A stretch of DNA of 49,927 bases from Acidobacteriota bacterium (GCA_003222275.1 QHVJ01000108.1:1-49927); one strand, 5' to 3'; counted from the first letter of the stretch, positions 1 through 10,001 are shown. The notes: generated by a model from the letters alone, not told the origin. Numbers and translations: made by a program.

Positions 1-429
1 GTTCAGCCTCACCGCGTCCAGGCTGATGACGCCGAGCAGCCGGGGCCCGAGCAGCAGCGGGGCGAGGACGGCGCTTTGGATCGCGCGCAGCTCCTCGATG
101 TCGCCGTCGTAGCGGATGTCCGCGTCCTGGCGTGCGTCCGCGATGACGAGCGGCCGGCGCTCGCGGGCGCAACGGGCCGCGTATCCCCGGGTGACGGGAA
201 AAGTGGCCTTGTCGGCGCGGGGGTCGGCGTAGCCCGACGTGTGGCTGACGTGCAGCGTCTGGAACACCTCGTCCCAGAACAGGATCGAGCCCTTCTCGGC
301 GGCGGGGATGGCGTCGCGGGCCGCCTCGAGCACATACGGGAGGATCGCATCGAGGTCGGACGCGCGGCCGAGCACGTCGGCGGCGCGGCCAAGGGCCAGC
401 AACGCGCTGTCCGGAAGGTCCCGGGCCAT
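1..429 (-). CDS. GAF domain protein (C-terminus cut by window edge)
   Basis: I translated this minus-strand reading frame by hand; it opens at ATG 429 and runs off the left edge. The visible 143 residues have the GAF layout: an N-terminal helix, then SILFWDE, LHVSHTSGYAD, a central VTRGYAARCARERRPLVIAD and a final VLAPLLLGPRLLGVISLDAVR strand pair. GAF domains bind small ligands or act as dimerisation modules in signalling proteins. The output domain (guanylate cyclase, kinase, phosphatase or none) lies outside the window, so the role is unknown. About 60 bp of featureless sequence separates it from the downstream-coordinate methyltransferase, which is transcribed in the same direction. Confidence 0.75.
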   Translation of the reverse strand, partial: MARDLPDSALLALGRAADVLGRASDLDAILPYVLEAARDAIPAAEKGSILFWDEVFQTLHVSHTSGYADPRADKATFPVTRGYAARCARERRPLVIADARQDADIRYDGDIEELRAIQSAVLAPLLLGPRLLGVISLDAVRLN

Positions 430-490
430 GCGGCTGCATCGTAACCGGCCCCGCCGATGGCGTCCATAGACGAGGCGCGTTGAAACGCCC

Positions 491-1657
491 TCAGGCCACC
501 TTCCGCAGGACGAAGCACTTGAGGTAATACGTCTCGGGCACGCCGAGGACGACGGGATGGTCGCGGGCCTGGCCGCGCTTCTCGACGACCGTCACCGTCG
601 CCGGCGCATCGGCCGCGGCCGCGGCGAGGATCTCCTCGAAGTCGGCCTCGTGGACGTGGTAGGAGCACGAGCAGGTGATGAGGCAGCCGCCCGGCTCGAG
701 CAGCTTGAGCGCGCGCAGGTTGATCTCCTTGTATCCGCGCACCGCCTTTTCGACCGCGTCCTTGCTCTTGGCGAACGCAGGCGGGTCGAGGATCACCGTG
801 TCGAAGCGTTCACCCCGGTCATGCAGCTCGCGGAGGAGGTCGAAGAGGTTGGCGTCGCGGGCGGCGACGTTGGCCAGGCCGTTGCGTTCGGCATTGCGCA
901 CGATCTGGGCGACCGCCTCCGCCGAGGTGTCGACGGCCAGCACTTCGCCCGCGACCCGCGCCGCGTGGAGCGCGAAGCCACCTTGGTAGCTGAAGCCGTC
1001 GAGCACGCGCCCGCGCGCATAGGCTCGAGCCATGAGGTGGTTCTCGCGCTGGTCGAGGAACAGGCCCGTCTTCTGCCCGCGCCACAGGTCCGCCTCGAAG
1101 GTGACGTCCGCCTCTTTCACCTCGATGCGCTCGGGCACCTCGCCGTAGAGCAGGCCCACCCGCTGGTCGAGGCCCTCCAGCGCTCTCACGCGGGGATCGT
1201 TGCGCTCGAGGATGCCCGCCGGCCGCAGCAGCTCGACGAGGATCCGCACCAGCTCATCCTTGCGGGCTTCGGTTCCTTGCGACAGGGTCTGCACGACGAG
1301 GTGGTCGCCGTATCGATCGACGATCAGCGAGGGCAGCCGGTCGCCTTCGCCGTGGACGAGGCGGTACGCGGCGGCTCCCTCCGCCACGCTCTCCCGCCAG
1401 CGCACGGCCGCCGCGACGCGGTCGCGCAGGAACGACTCGGAGAGCGTCTCGCCGCGGTCGATCATGCGGAGGCGGATCTCCGACCGGGCCGAGTAGAACG
1501 CGAAGCCCAGATGCCGGCCGCGGGGGCCTTCCACCTTCACGACCGCGCCGGGCGTGATCGCCTGGGCCCGGACGACGTCCGTGCGGAAGATCCAGGGATG
1601 CCCGCGCAGGACGCGGGCCTCTCCCTTGCGGCTGACGACGACGGGTCCCTCGACCAA
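491..1657 (-). CDS. rlmI: class I SAM-dependent 23S rRNA methyltransferase, RlmI-like
   Basis: This 388-residue protein matches the RlmI/RlmK family (23S rRNA m5C1962 methyltransferase) in length and layout. An N-terminal PUA-like domain (about 1-75) contains the family's RKGEARVLRGHPWIF stretch. It is followed by a central EEHI-like domain and a Rossmann methyltransferase domain. The SAM-side motifs VLDGFSYQGGFAL and VILDPPAFAKSK are visible, as is CSCSYH near the C-terminus, which supplies the expected catalytic cysteine. The start is TTG 1657, chosen because a strong AGGGGGG ribosome-binding site ends a few bases upstream and the PUA domain begins directly after it. It is probably a housekeeping gene. 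The exact target nucleotide is inferred from the family. Confidence 0.88.
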   Translation of the reverse strand: MVEGPVVVSRKGEARVLRGHPWIFRTDVVRAQAITPGAVVKVEGPRGRHLGFAFYSARSEIRLRMIDRGETLSESFLRDRVAAAVRWRESVAEGAAAYRLVHGEGDRLPSLIVDRYGDHLVVQTLSQGTEARKDELVRILVELLRPAGILERNDPRVRALEGLDQRVGLLYGEVPERIEVKEADVTFEADLWRGQKTGLFLDQRENHLMARAYARGRVLDGFSYQGGFALHAARVAGEVLAVDTSAEAVAQIVRNAERNGLANVAARDANLFDLLRELHDRGERFDTVILDPPAFAKSKDAVEKAVRGYKEINLRALKLLEPGGCLITCSCSYHVHEADFEEILAAAAADAPATVTVVEKRGQARDHPVVLGVPETYYLKCFVLRKVA

Positions 1658-1679
1658 GATCCCCCCTGGCGGGGGGATT

Positions 1680-2123
1680 CTATACGGCGGCGGAGGCGGT
1701 CAACGTCTCTTCGACGGTGGCCGTGGGCGGGACCCCCGGGACGGCGGGGACGGCGGAGGCGGCCGAGGCGGTCTGCTCCCGGTTCACGGCGCCATGGAAG
1801 ACGGCGCCCTCTTCGATGACGAGGCGCTTGGCGACGAACGTCCCGCGCGCCCGCGCGGTGGGAGCGAGGTGCAACGAATCGGCCCGGACCTCGCCCTCGA
1901 ACTCTCCTTCGATCTCCACCGCCTTCGCCTTCACGACGGCCTTGACGCAGCTCGCGCCGCCCGTCCGAAGCTTGCCCGCCAGGCGCAGCTCGCCTTCGAA
2001 GTGCCCGAGCACGTCGAGGTCCTGCCCGGATATGGTCCCGGTGACGTTGAGGTCGGCGCTGAGCGTGGACTCGCGCCCACCCGCCGCGAGTGGGGTATCG
2101 GCTACGGATCCGGGGATGCGCAT
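1680..2123 (-). CDS. bactofilin (polymer-forming cytoskeletal protein)
   Basis: This 147-residue protein carries one bactofilin (DUF583) domain, about residues 20-115. It is made of short beta-helix repeats with the phrases LNVTGTISGQDLDVLGHFEG and VEIEGEFEGEVRADSLHLAP, followed by an Ala/Val/Pro-rich tail. Bactofilins polymerise without nucleotide and scaffold cell-shape or wall-synthesis factors at the membrane. The start ATG 2123 is chosen because a perfect AAGGAGG site lies 5 bp upstream. A much longer reading frame continues upstream, but it is antisense to glyA and is not real. The gene stops 22 bp before the methyltransferase start, so the two are probably co-transcribed. Confidence 0.88.
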   Translation of the reverse strand: MRIPGSVADTPLAAGGRESTLSADLNVTGTISGQDLDVLGHFEGELRLAGKLRTGGASCVKAVVKAKAVEIEGEFEGEVRADSLHLAPTARARGTFVAKRLVIEEGAVFHGAVNREQTASAASAVPAVPGVPPTATVEETLTASAAV

Positions 2124-2190
2124 GGTGCCTCCTTCGCGGCGTGCGAGCGCCACCTGAAGGAGCCAGCATCCCACGGGTCCGGGTGATCGC

Positions 2191-2210
2191 GTCGTGACTG
2201 GGATCACGAC
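2191..2210. promoter_or_regulatory. 7-bp inverted repeat between bactofilin and glyA
   Basis: A perfect inverted repeat (gtcgtga, six-base spacer, tcacgac) lies between the divergent bactofilin and glyA genes. It overlaps the place where the -35 element of the glyA promoter would fall. Its symmetry and position suggest an operator for a dimeric regulator. No regulator is identified. Confidence 0.35.
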
Positions 2211-2225
2211 CGGCCGCATTTCGCA

Positions 2226-2231
2226 TAAGAT
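2226..2231 (+). promoter_or_regulatory. -10 hexamer of a probable leaderless glyA promoter
   Basis: TAAGAT lies only 6 nt before the glyA ATG, and there is no Shine-Dalgarno sequence. Transcription would therefore begin at or within a base or two of the start codon. Confidence 0.45.
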
Positions 2232-2237
2232 TCTCCA

Positions 2238-3527
2238 ATGGACGATCTGGCCCGCACCGATCCCGAGGTGGCGGAGGCCATCCGGAACGAGACGCGCCGC
2301 CAGGGCGCGCAGCTGGAGCTGATCGCCTCCGAGAACTTCGTGTCCGAGGCGGTGCTGGAGGCGCTGGGCACCGTCTTCACCAACAAGTACGCGGAGGGCT
2401 ATCCGGGCCGGCGCTACTACGGCGGCTGCGAGTACGCCGACGTGGTGGAGACGCTCGCGATCGAGCGGCTGAAGCAGCTCTTCGGCTGCGACCACGCGAA
2501 CGTGCAGCCCCACTCGGGCGCGCAGGCGAACACCGCCGTGTACATGACGGTGTGCAAGCCCGGGGACACGATCCTCGGCATGAACCTCTCGCATGGCGGC
2601 CACCTGACCCACGGCCATCCGCTGAACTTCTCCGGCCGCCTGTACAACGTCGTGGCCTACGGCGTGCGCAAGGAGGACGAGCGCATCGACTACGGCGCGA
2701 TCCTCGATCTGGCCCGGCAGCACCGGCCGAAGGTGATCGTAGTCGGGGCCAGCGCGTATCCGCGCACCATCGACTTCGTCGCGGTGCGCAGGGCCGCCGA
2801 CGAGAGCGGCGCGGTGATCATGGCCGACATCGCGCACATCGCGGGCCTCATCGCCGCCGGGATCCATCCGAGCCCGATCCCTCACGCGGAGTTCGTGACC
2901 AGCACCACCCACAAGACGCTGCGCGGTCCCCGAGGCGGGCTGGTCATGTGCCAGGAGAAATGGGCGAGGGAGCTCGACAAGCTCGTGTTCCCCGGCATCC
3001 AGGGCGGGCCGCTCGTCCACGTCATCGCGGCCAAGGCCGTCTCGTTCAAGGAGGCGCTCGCCCCCGAGTTCAAGGCCTACCAGCGGCAGATCGTGGCCAA
3101 CGCCGCGACCCTGGCCGCAACCCTCAAGGGCGAGGGCTGGCGGCTCGTCTCGGGGGGAACCGACAACCACCTGATGCTGATCGACGTCTTCGCGCGCGGC
3201 ATCACGGGCAAGGTCGCGGAGAAGGCCCTGGAGCGCGCCGGCATCACCGTCAACAAGAACACGATCCCGTACGACACCAACTCGCCCATGGTCGCTTCCG
3301 GCATCCGCGTCGGAACCCCCGCCCTCACCACGCGCGGCATGAAGGAAAAGGAGATGGAAGAAGTGGGCCGGCTCATCTCCCGCGCGCTGGCCGCGGTGGA
3401 GAACGAGTCGTCGCTGGCCGACATCAAGCGCGACGTCGGCAAACTGTGCCAGCAGTTCCCGCTCTACGCCGCGCGACTCCAGGCCTACGACCGGGCCCTT
3501 TCCGTAGTTCGGGGGAGTACGGCCTAA
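2238..3527 (+). CDS. glyA: serine hydroxymethyltransferase
   Basis: The 429-residue protein is a full-length PLP-dependent serine hydroxymethyltransferase. It interconverts serine and glycine with transfer of a one-carbon unit to tetrahydrofolate. The substrate-binding [16 protein letters not shown] stretch, the [12 protein letters not shown] cofactor loop and the PLP-lysine motif [13 protein letters not shown] (lysine near residue 230) are all present. No ribosome-binding site is seen. A -10-like TAAGAT ends 6 nt before the ATG, so the message is probably leaderless. The gene is divergent from bactofilin. The function is not in doubt. Confidence 0.98.
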   Translation: MDDLARTDPEVAEAIRNETRRQGAQLELIASENFVSEAVLEALGTVFTNKYAEGYPGRRYYGGCEYADVVETLAIERLKQLFGCDHANVQPHSGAQANTAVYMTVCKPGDTILGMNLSHGGHLTHGHPLNFSGRLYNVVAYGVRKEDERIDYGAILDLARQHRPKVIVVGASAYPRTIDFVAVRRAADESGAVIMADIAHIAGLIAAGIHPSPIPHAEFVTSTTHKTLRGPRGGLVMCQEKWARELDKLVFPGIQGGPLVHVIAAKAVSFKEALAPEFKAYQRQIVANAATLAATLKGEGWRLVSGGTDNHLMLIDVFARGITGKVAEKALERAGITVNKNTIPYDTNSPMVASGIRVGTPALTTRGMKEKEMEEVGRLISRALAAVENESSLADIKRDVGKLCQQFPLYAARLQAYDRALSVVRGSTA

Positions 3528-3529
3528 CG

Positions 3530-3600
3530 AACGCACCCCCCCGCGCGCATTCGCGCTCCCCCCCCACGCCGCTCCGCGGCTACGGGCTGTTGGTCCCGGT
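3530..3600. repeat. possible degenerate copy of the dispersed hairpin repeat
   Basis: The short gap between glyA and dinG holds a run of C's, a gcgcg-catt-cgcgc hairpin, a second C-run and a gctccgcggctacggg segment. Read on the minus strand, the order resembles the element at 7119-7273 (gtag, gcgagcgg, G-runs, hairpin). Similarity is partial, so it is listed as a candidate only. Confidence 0.25.
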
Positions 3601-3617
3601 CGCATGCTCATCCGCGA

Positions 3618-3623
3618 TAACAT
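3618..3623 (+). promoter_or_regulatory. -10-like hexamer before the helicase start
   Basis: TAACAT ends 7 nt before GTG 3631 and 10 nt before ATG 3634, with no ribosome-binding site in between. If real, it makes the transcript leaderless and rules out the upstream ATG 3604. Confidence 0.35.
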
Positions 3624-3633
3624 CGCCGTCGTG

Positions 3634-5563
<1,930 letters not shown>

Positions 5564-5574
<11 letters not shown>

Positions 5575-6055
5575 GCAGGTTTCCGGGTTCCGATTCGACC
5601 GGCACCAGCCTTCGAAGTGTCCATAGGGTCAAACAGGCCATCGCGGACCCGACCAGAACGCCAAAGCCCAGGCCGAAGGTCAGGTGGCCGGCGATGTGCG
5701 GCAAGGCGCCGGATCCGTGAGGAGGAGAGTACTCCGTAGCGGCGAAAACGTTTTGAACGCCCGTCACGGCGGCGAACGCAATCGCCAATACGATCAGGAG
5801 CTGGGTCCAGAAGACGAGCAGGATCGTGGCGACGATGACGTTCGAATAGCGACCGAGACGCCGGAAGTGCATCAGGACCACCGCGAGCAGGACAGAGACG
5901 GCACCCGCGACGGTGACGCTGGAGAGCCGAACGATGGCGTGCGGGGCGCCGGCGGCGTCCAGCACGAGCCGGAGCGCCCATACCGCCGCAATCAGGGCGA
6001 ACAGGGGGACGAGAAGGCGAACCTGATCCCGCAGTCCCAGACTGCCCACCGTCAT
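5564..6055 (-). CDS. four-helix integral membrane protein of unknown function
   Basis: This 163-residue protein begins MTVGSLGLRDQVRLLVPL and contains four clear hydrophobic helices (about 12-30, 38-60, 70-95 and 125-150). They are separated by short loops and a Ser/Pro/His-rich segment. I do not recognise a family. Its ATG overlaps the TGA of the upstream phosphatase by ATGA, and an AAGGAGG site lies in the end of that gene, so the two are translationally coupled. Co-expression with an RsbU-type phosphatase suggests a membrane partner in stress signalling, which is inference only. The region looks less GC-rich than its neighbours. Confidence 0.75.
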
Positions 6056-7026
6056 TGGACCTCCTTGGCGGGGCCGGTGACCCTGGCGAGCAGAAGGGTC
6101 ATGTCGTCCAAGATTTCCGGGCCTGACCAATCGCGCGCAGCCACCAGCACCACTCGTCGGATCTCCGACAACGGCTTTTCGCAGTGCGCGGCAACGAGGG
6201 TCTCGAGCCGAGCCTCTCCAAACGGCTGTCCTTCCGGGGTCTCTGCGTCCGTGACGCCGTCGGAGTAGAGCACGATGGTATCCCCCGGTTGAAGCGGGAC
6301 GTTGCCCACCTCGTATTCGGAGTCGAGGAACAGTCCCAGAGGCGGGCCTCCCCGGTCGAGCCTCCGCCCGCGGCCGGATCCGAGCAGGATGGGAAGAGGA
6401 TGGCCGGCATTGACGTAGCTGAGCTGCCGGTCGGCCCCGTTCCACTCACCATAGAACAACGTGGCAAACTTGGCCGCCGGCTGGGTGATCTCGTACAGGT
6501 GGCGATTGAGCTCGGAACACAACTGACCGGGCATACGAACGGTTCGGGCCAGCGTCCGCAGGACCGCGTGCAGGTTGGACATCAGGATCGCGGCCGAGAT
6601 CCCCTTGCCGCTGATGTCGGCGAGGGCGAAGGCCACGCGCCCGTCGGAGAGCGGCAGAACGTCATAGTAGTCCCCGCTGATTCCGCGCGCCGGCTGGCAG
6701 ACGGCCGCGAACTCGAGGCCGCCCTTCGAGGGGAACTGTCTCGGGAAGAGCGCCTGCTGCACTTCGAATGCGAAGTTCAGCTCCGCCCCCTTGCGCGCCA
6801 GCTCGTGCTGGCTGGCTCGTAGCTCGGCGAGGACCCTGTACAGGGCCATCGCGAGAATGCCCACCGCCGTGGTCCCTGCGAACGACAACCCCCAGGTCAG
6901 GAGGGCCGATCTCGTCAGCAGGTCACGGCCGAGATAGAGCAGCAGCCCGGCGCCCAGCAGAACACCGGACACGTAGGCTTTCTCTCGCATGAGATTCGAG
7001 ACCGGGCGAACTCCATTCTTGCACAC
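6052..7026 (-). CDS. membrane-anchored PP2C-type (SpoIIE/RsbU) serine phosphatase
   Basis: The 324-residue protein has two N-terminal transmembrane helices (about 16-33 and 40-62), a short linker helix and a C-terminal SpoIIE/RsbU phosphatase domain. Metal-binding motifs are present: GDYYD (D near 135), ALADISGKG, and late in the domain DTIVLYSDGVTDA and DDMTLLLAR. These enzymes dephosphorylate anti-anti-sigma (STAS) proteins or serve as general PPM phosphatases in bacterial partner switching. No kinase or STAS partner is seen in the window. The start is either GTG 7026 or ATG 6990; neither has a good ribosome-binding site. It is coupled to the following membrane protein by an ATGA overlap. 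Confidence 0.9.
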   Translation of the reverse strand: MCKNGVRPVSNLMREKAYVSGVLLGAGLLLYLGRDLLTRSALLTWGLSFAGTTAVGILAMALYRVLAELRASQHELARKGAELNFAFEVQQALFPRQFPSKGGLEFAAVCQPARGISGDYYDVLPLSDGRVAFALADISGKGISAAILMSNLHAVLRTLARTVRMPGQLCSELNRHLYEITQPAAKFATLFYGEWNGADRQLSYVNAGHPLPILLGSGRGRRLDRGGPPLGLFLDSEYEVGNVPLQPGDTIVLYSDGVTDAETPEGQPFGEARLETLVAAHCEKPLSEIRRVVLVAARDWSGPEILDDMTLLLARVTGPAKEVQ

Positions 7027-7118
7027 ACCGCCGCGGGAGCCCGGAGGCCTGGAGAAGCTCCGCGGCTCGTGATTCCGCGCCCGACGCCGACGTTAGATGG
7101 GGACCCAAGCCAAGGCTG

Positions 7119-7273
7119 CGAGCGGAGCGGGATTCACTCCCGCGTAGCGAGCGGGGGGTCTGGGGGGTGCGCCGCTGGCACCCCCCAGCTCAATGACGAG
7201 CGGAGCGGGATTCACTCCCGCGTAGCGAGCGGGGGGTCTGGGGGGTGCGCCGCTGGCACCCCCCAGCTCAATG
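7119..7273. repeat. perfect 78-bp tandem duplication of a dispersed hairpin element
   Basis: Two 77-nt copies (7119-7195 and 7197-7273) are identical base for base. Each contains hairpin B (gcggga, 5-nt loop, tcccgc; 7127-7143 and 7205-7221) and hairpin A (11-bp stem ctggggggtgc/gcaccccccag with a 7-nt loop; 7160-7188 and 7238-7266). An inverted relative lies at 18101-18172 and a partial one at 44385-44410. The array sits directly before the queD promoter. It is not a rho-independent terminator in the strict sense, as no T-run follows either hairpin. Confidence 0.9.
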
Positions 7274-7274
7274 T

Positions 7275-7280
7275 TAGATT
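7275..7280 (+). promoter_or_regulatory. -10-like hexamer of queDEC operon
   Basis: TAGATT ends 6 nt before the queD GTG, with no ribosome-binding site between them. This suggests leaderless transcription of the operon. A near copy (gttagatggggacc) of its surroundings lies at 7092-7105 on the other side of the tandem repeat. Confidence 0.4.
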
Positions 7281-7286
7281 AGGACC

Positions 7287-7655
7287 GTGTTCGAGGTGGC
7301 CTACGAGACGACGTTCTGTGCCACCCATCGCCTCACCGAGGACGGCCGCCCCATCGAGCCCGTCCATGGGCACGACTGGCGGGTGGAAGCGGTCGCGGCG
7401 GGGGAGACGCTGGACCGGATCGGTGTGGTCCTCGACTTCGAGCACCTGAAGAAAGTGCTGGGCGAGGTCGCCTCCCGGTTCCACTACCGGGACTTCAACG
7501 AGCATGCCGCGTTCGCCGGCCAGAGCCCCTCGGCGGAGGCGGTCGCGCGCTACTTCTTCAAAGAGGTTCGCAACGGCCTCGGCGAAGAGGGCCGCCTTCT
7601 CCGCCGGGTGCGGGTCTGGGAGGCCCCCGGATGCAGCGCCACCTACGCGGAGTGA
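7287..7655 (+). CDS. queD: 6-pyruvoyltetrahydropterin synthase-family enzyme (QueD position, PTPS-III-like motif)
   Basis: The 122-residue protein belongs to the QueD/PTPS family, which acts on dihydroneopterin triphosphate. The zinc ligands are visible as H14 (CATHRL) and H27 and H29 (VHGHDW), and the C-terminal WEAPGCSATY segment fits. Its place ahead of queE and queC implies a role in making 6-carboxytetrahydropterin for 7-deazaguanine synthesis. The usual catalytic cysteine of QueD, four residues before HGH, is missing. Instead there is E24 in an ExxHGH arrangement typical of PTPS-III folate enzymes, plus an unusual C11 before the first zinc histidine. The GTG start is supported by the -10-like hexamer just upstream and by the family N-terminus. 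Confidence 0.88.
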   Translation: MFEVAYETTFCATHRLTEDGRPIEPVHGHDWRVEAVAAGETLDRIGVVLDFEHLKKVLGEVASRFHYRDFNEHAAFAGQSPSAEAVARYFFKEVRNGLGEEGRLLRRVRVWEAPGCSATYAE

Positions 7656-7674
7656 GCGCGCCGCGGCACCCGCC

Positions 7675-8313
7675 GTGCTGACCGTCAACGAGGTCTTCTT
7701 CTCCATCCAGGGCGAAGGCACCCGGGCCGGCCAGCCTTGCGTCTTCGTCCGCCTCACCGGCTGCCCGCTGCGCTGCGTCTGGTGCGACACCGCCTACGCA
7801 TTTCACGAGGGGACCCGCCGCGCGGAGGAGGACCTGATCGCCGAGATCGAGCGCCATCCGTGCCGGCTCGTGGAGCTGACGGGAGGCGAGCCGCTGTCGC
7901 AGCCGGGCGCCTTTCCTTTCATCACGCGGCTCCTCGACGCGGGATGGCAGGTCCTGGTCGAGACCTCCGGGCACGTGCTGCTGGAGGGCCTCGACCGGCG
8001 CGCGGTCGCGATCATGGACATCAAGGCGCCGGGTTCGGGTGAGACCCACCGCATGGAGTGGCGCAACCTGGAGCTGCTCAAGCCGACCGACGAGGTGAAG
8101 TTCGTGATCGCGGGCCGCGCCGACTACGAGTGGTCGCGCGACCTGGCGCGTGAGCGGGGACTCTTCGCCCGCTGCCCGGTCCTGTTCTCGCCCGTGCACG
8201 GCGTCCTGGAGCCCGGAGAGCTGGCCGGTTGGATCCTGGAGGACGGCCTCCCCGCGAGGCTGCAGGTCCAGCTCCACAAATACCTGTGGCCGGGTGTCGA
8301 GAGGGGAGTGTGA
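7675..8313 (+). CDS. queE: 7-carboxy-7-deazaguanine synthase (radical SAM)
   Basis: This is a compact radical SAM enzyme of about 212 residues. It has the CxxxCxxC cluster motif in GCPLRCVWCD (near residues 29-36), preceded by the QueE-typical FFSIQGEGTRAGQ and followed by ELTGGEPLSQ. It converts 6-carboxytetrahydropterin to 7-carboxy-7-deazaguanine. The reading frame stays open upstream within queD, but homology begins at LTVNEVFFS. GTG 7675 is therefore taken as the start, 20 nt after the queD stop, without a clear ribosome-binding site. It overlaps queC by 4 nt (GTGA), which supports a queDEC operon. Confidence 0.95.
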   Translation: MLTVNEVFFSIQGEGTRAGQPCVFVRLTGCPLRCVWCDTAYAFHEGTRRAEEDLIAEIERHPCRLVELTGGEPLSQPGAFPFITRLLDAGWQVLVETSGHVLLEGLDRRAVAIMDIKAPGSGETHRMEWRNLELLKPTDEVKFVIAGRADYEWSRDLARERGLFARCPVLFSPVHGVLEPGELAGWILEDGLPARLQVQLHKYLWPGVERGV

Positions 8314-8984
8314 CGCCGCTGGCGGTGGTCTGCGTCAGCGGCGGCATGGACTCCTGCCTGACCGCCGCCATCGCCGCCGGCGAGCATCGGCTGGCCTTTC
8401 TCCATGCCAACTACGGCCAACGGACCGAGGCGAAAGAGCTGGAGTGCTTCCGCCTGCTGGCGGAGCACTTCCGCGCGGAGCGCACGCTCGTCGTGGACTT
8501 CTCACACCTGCGCGCGATCGGCGGGAGCAGCCTCACCGACCCGGCGGTTCCCGTGCGCGAGGGGCCGCCGGTGCCGGGCGTGATCCCGACGTCCTACGTG
8601 CCCTTTCGCAACGCGCACCTGCTCTCGGCCGCCGCCTCCTGGGGTGAGGCGCTGGGAGCGCGGGCCATCTTCGTGGGCGCGGTGTGGGAGGATTCCTCCG
8701 GCTACCCCGACTGCCGTCCCGAGTTCTACCGTGCCTTCGAGAAGGCGATTCACGCGGGTACGCGGCCGGAGACCGACCTGCGCATCGTCACGCCCGTGAT
8801 CTCGTTGACCAAGGCCGAGATCGTCCGGCAAGGACGACAGCTCGCGGCCCCCTTCGAGAAGACCTGGTCGTGCTATCAGGCCGAGGCCGAGGCGTGCGGC
8901 GCCTGCGAGAGCTGCCTCCTGCGCCTCAAGGGCTTCGCGGAGGCGGGGGCCGAGGACCCCATTCGCTACCGGAAGCGGCTCTAG
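8310..8984 (+). CDS. queC: 7-cyano-7-deazaguanine synthase
   Basis: The 224-residue ATP-dependent enzyme converts 7-carboxy-7-deazaguanine and ammonia to preQ0. The PP-loop SGGMDS is near residues 10-15. The C-terminal zinc-binding cysteines occur in CYQAEAEACGACESC. GTG 8310 overlaps the queE stop and has GAGGGGAG just upstream, which decides the start. Further queuosine genes (queF, tgt, queA) are not in the window, so the product could feed tRNA queuosine or other deazapurine modification. Confidence 0.96.
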   Translation: MTPLAVVCVSGGMDSCLTAAIAAGEHRLAFLHANYGQRTEAKELECFRLLAEHFRAERTLVVDFSHLRAIGGSSLTDPAVPVREGPPVPGVIPTSYVPFRNAHLLSAAASWGEALGARAIFVGAVWEDSSGYPDCRPEFYRAFEKAIHAGTRPETDLRIVTPVISLTKAEIVRQGRQLAAPFEKTWSCYQAEAEACGACESCLLRLKGFAEAGAEDPIRYRKRL

Positions 8985-9021
8985 CCCGGGCCGGCCTGGC
9001 GTGACAGAATGGAAAAGTTGC

Positions 9022-9038
9022 GGGGGCGGCGGGCCCCC
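9022..9038 (+). promoter_or_regulatory. leader hairpin before the TPR protein
   Basis: A 6-bp G/C stem (gggggc / gccccc, 5-nt loop) lies 2 nt before the GGAGGA ribosome-binding site of the TPR gene and 38 nt after queC. It could end queC transcription or modulate initiation. No T-run follows. Confidence 0.3.
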
Positions 9039-9053
9039 CTGGAGGACCATGCC

Positions 9054-10001
9054 ATGAAGCGTTTGTTTGTTACGGGCGGGCTGTTTCTGGCCCTCGCCCT
9101 CGCCGGGTCCGCGGCGCGGGCCCAGACGGGCACCGCCCGCGGGAAGATCATGGACGACAAGGGCCAGCCGATCGTCGATGCCATCGTCACGATCGAGTAC
9201 CAGGGCGGCGTGACCCGCAAGTACGAGACCAAGACCAACAAGAAGGGGGAGTACACGCAGGTCGGCATCTACCCCGGCGTGTACAAGGTGACCGTCACCA
9301 AGGAAGGCTACCAGGGCGGAGTACTGGACGCGCGGATCGCCCTGGGCGAGCCCACCTACCTGAACGACATGAAGCTCCTGACCCGGAGCGCCGCCCAGGC
9401 CGCGGCGGCCGGGTCCGACAAGGGACGGGCCGAGCTGACGGCCGCCTTCAAGAGCGCCACCGAGCTCACGCAGGCCGGCAAGTACGACGAGGCGATCGCC
9501 GCGTACAACCAGATCCTGACGACCAACCCGTCGATCCCCGAAGTGCAGTACAACCTCGGTTACATCTACACCCAGAAGAAGGACTGGGCCAACGCGGAAG
9601 CAGCCTACAAGAAGGCGCTCGAGCTGAAGCCTTCCTACAACGAAGCGAGCCTGGGGCTGGCGCGGGTCTACCAGGAGAGCGGCCAGGGCGACAAGGCCGT
9701 CGAGCTGATGAACAAAGCGGGGGCGGCCAACGAGGGCGACGCCAAGGTCCAGTTCAACCTCGGCGTGTTCAACCTCAACTCGGGCAAGGCCGAGGAGGCC
9801 ATGGCCGCGTTCCAGAAGTCCGCGGCGGCCGACCCCACCAACGCGGAGCCGTATTTCTACATCGGCACGATCCTCGTCGGCCAGAACAAGGTACCCGACG
9901 CCGTCGCCAGCCTCGAGAAGTACCTCTCCATGAACCCGACGAACCCACAGAACGTGGCCACCGCTCAGGGCCTGCTGCAGGCGCTCAAGCCCAAGAAGTG
10001 A
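9054..10001 (+). CDS. exported TPR protein with carboxypeptidase-regulatory-like domain
   Basis: This is a 315-residue secreted protein. The signal peptide is MKRLFVTGGLFLALALAGSA with likely cleavage at ARA-QT. Residues about 25-100 form a carboxypeptidase regulatory-like beta sandwich (GTARGKIMDDKGQPIVDAIV). The rest holds at least four tetratricopeptide repeats (YDEAIAAYNQILTTNPSIPE, WANAEAAYKKALELKPSYNE and others). TPR arrays mediate protein contacts, probably here in the periplasm or outer envelope. ATG 9054 is chosen over upstream in-frame codons because of the GGAGGA site at 9041-9046 and the immediate signal peptide. Its stop overlaps the yggS start. Confidence 0.88.
   Translation: MKRLFVTGGLFLALALAGSAARAQTGTARGKIMDDKGQPIVDAIVTIEYQGGVTRKYETKTNKKGEYTQVGIYPGVYKVTVTKEGYQGGVLDARIALGEPTYLNDMKLLTRSAAQAAAAGSDKGRAELTAAFKSATELTQAGKYDEAIAAYNQILTTNPSIPEVQYNLGYIYTQKKDWANAEAAYKKALELKPSYNEASLGLARVYQESGQGDKAVELMNKAGAANEGDAKVQFNLGVFNLNSGKAEEAMAAFQKSAAADPTNAEPYFYIGTILVGQNKVPDAVASLEKYLSMNPTNPQNVATAQGLLQALKPKK

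Noticed and set aside
7119-7273. Possible CRISPR or small coding repeat
   Set aside because: There are only two adjacent copies with a 1-bp separation and no spacers. Translated frames of the repeat have no independent start or ribosome-binding site.
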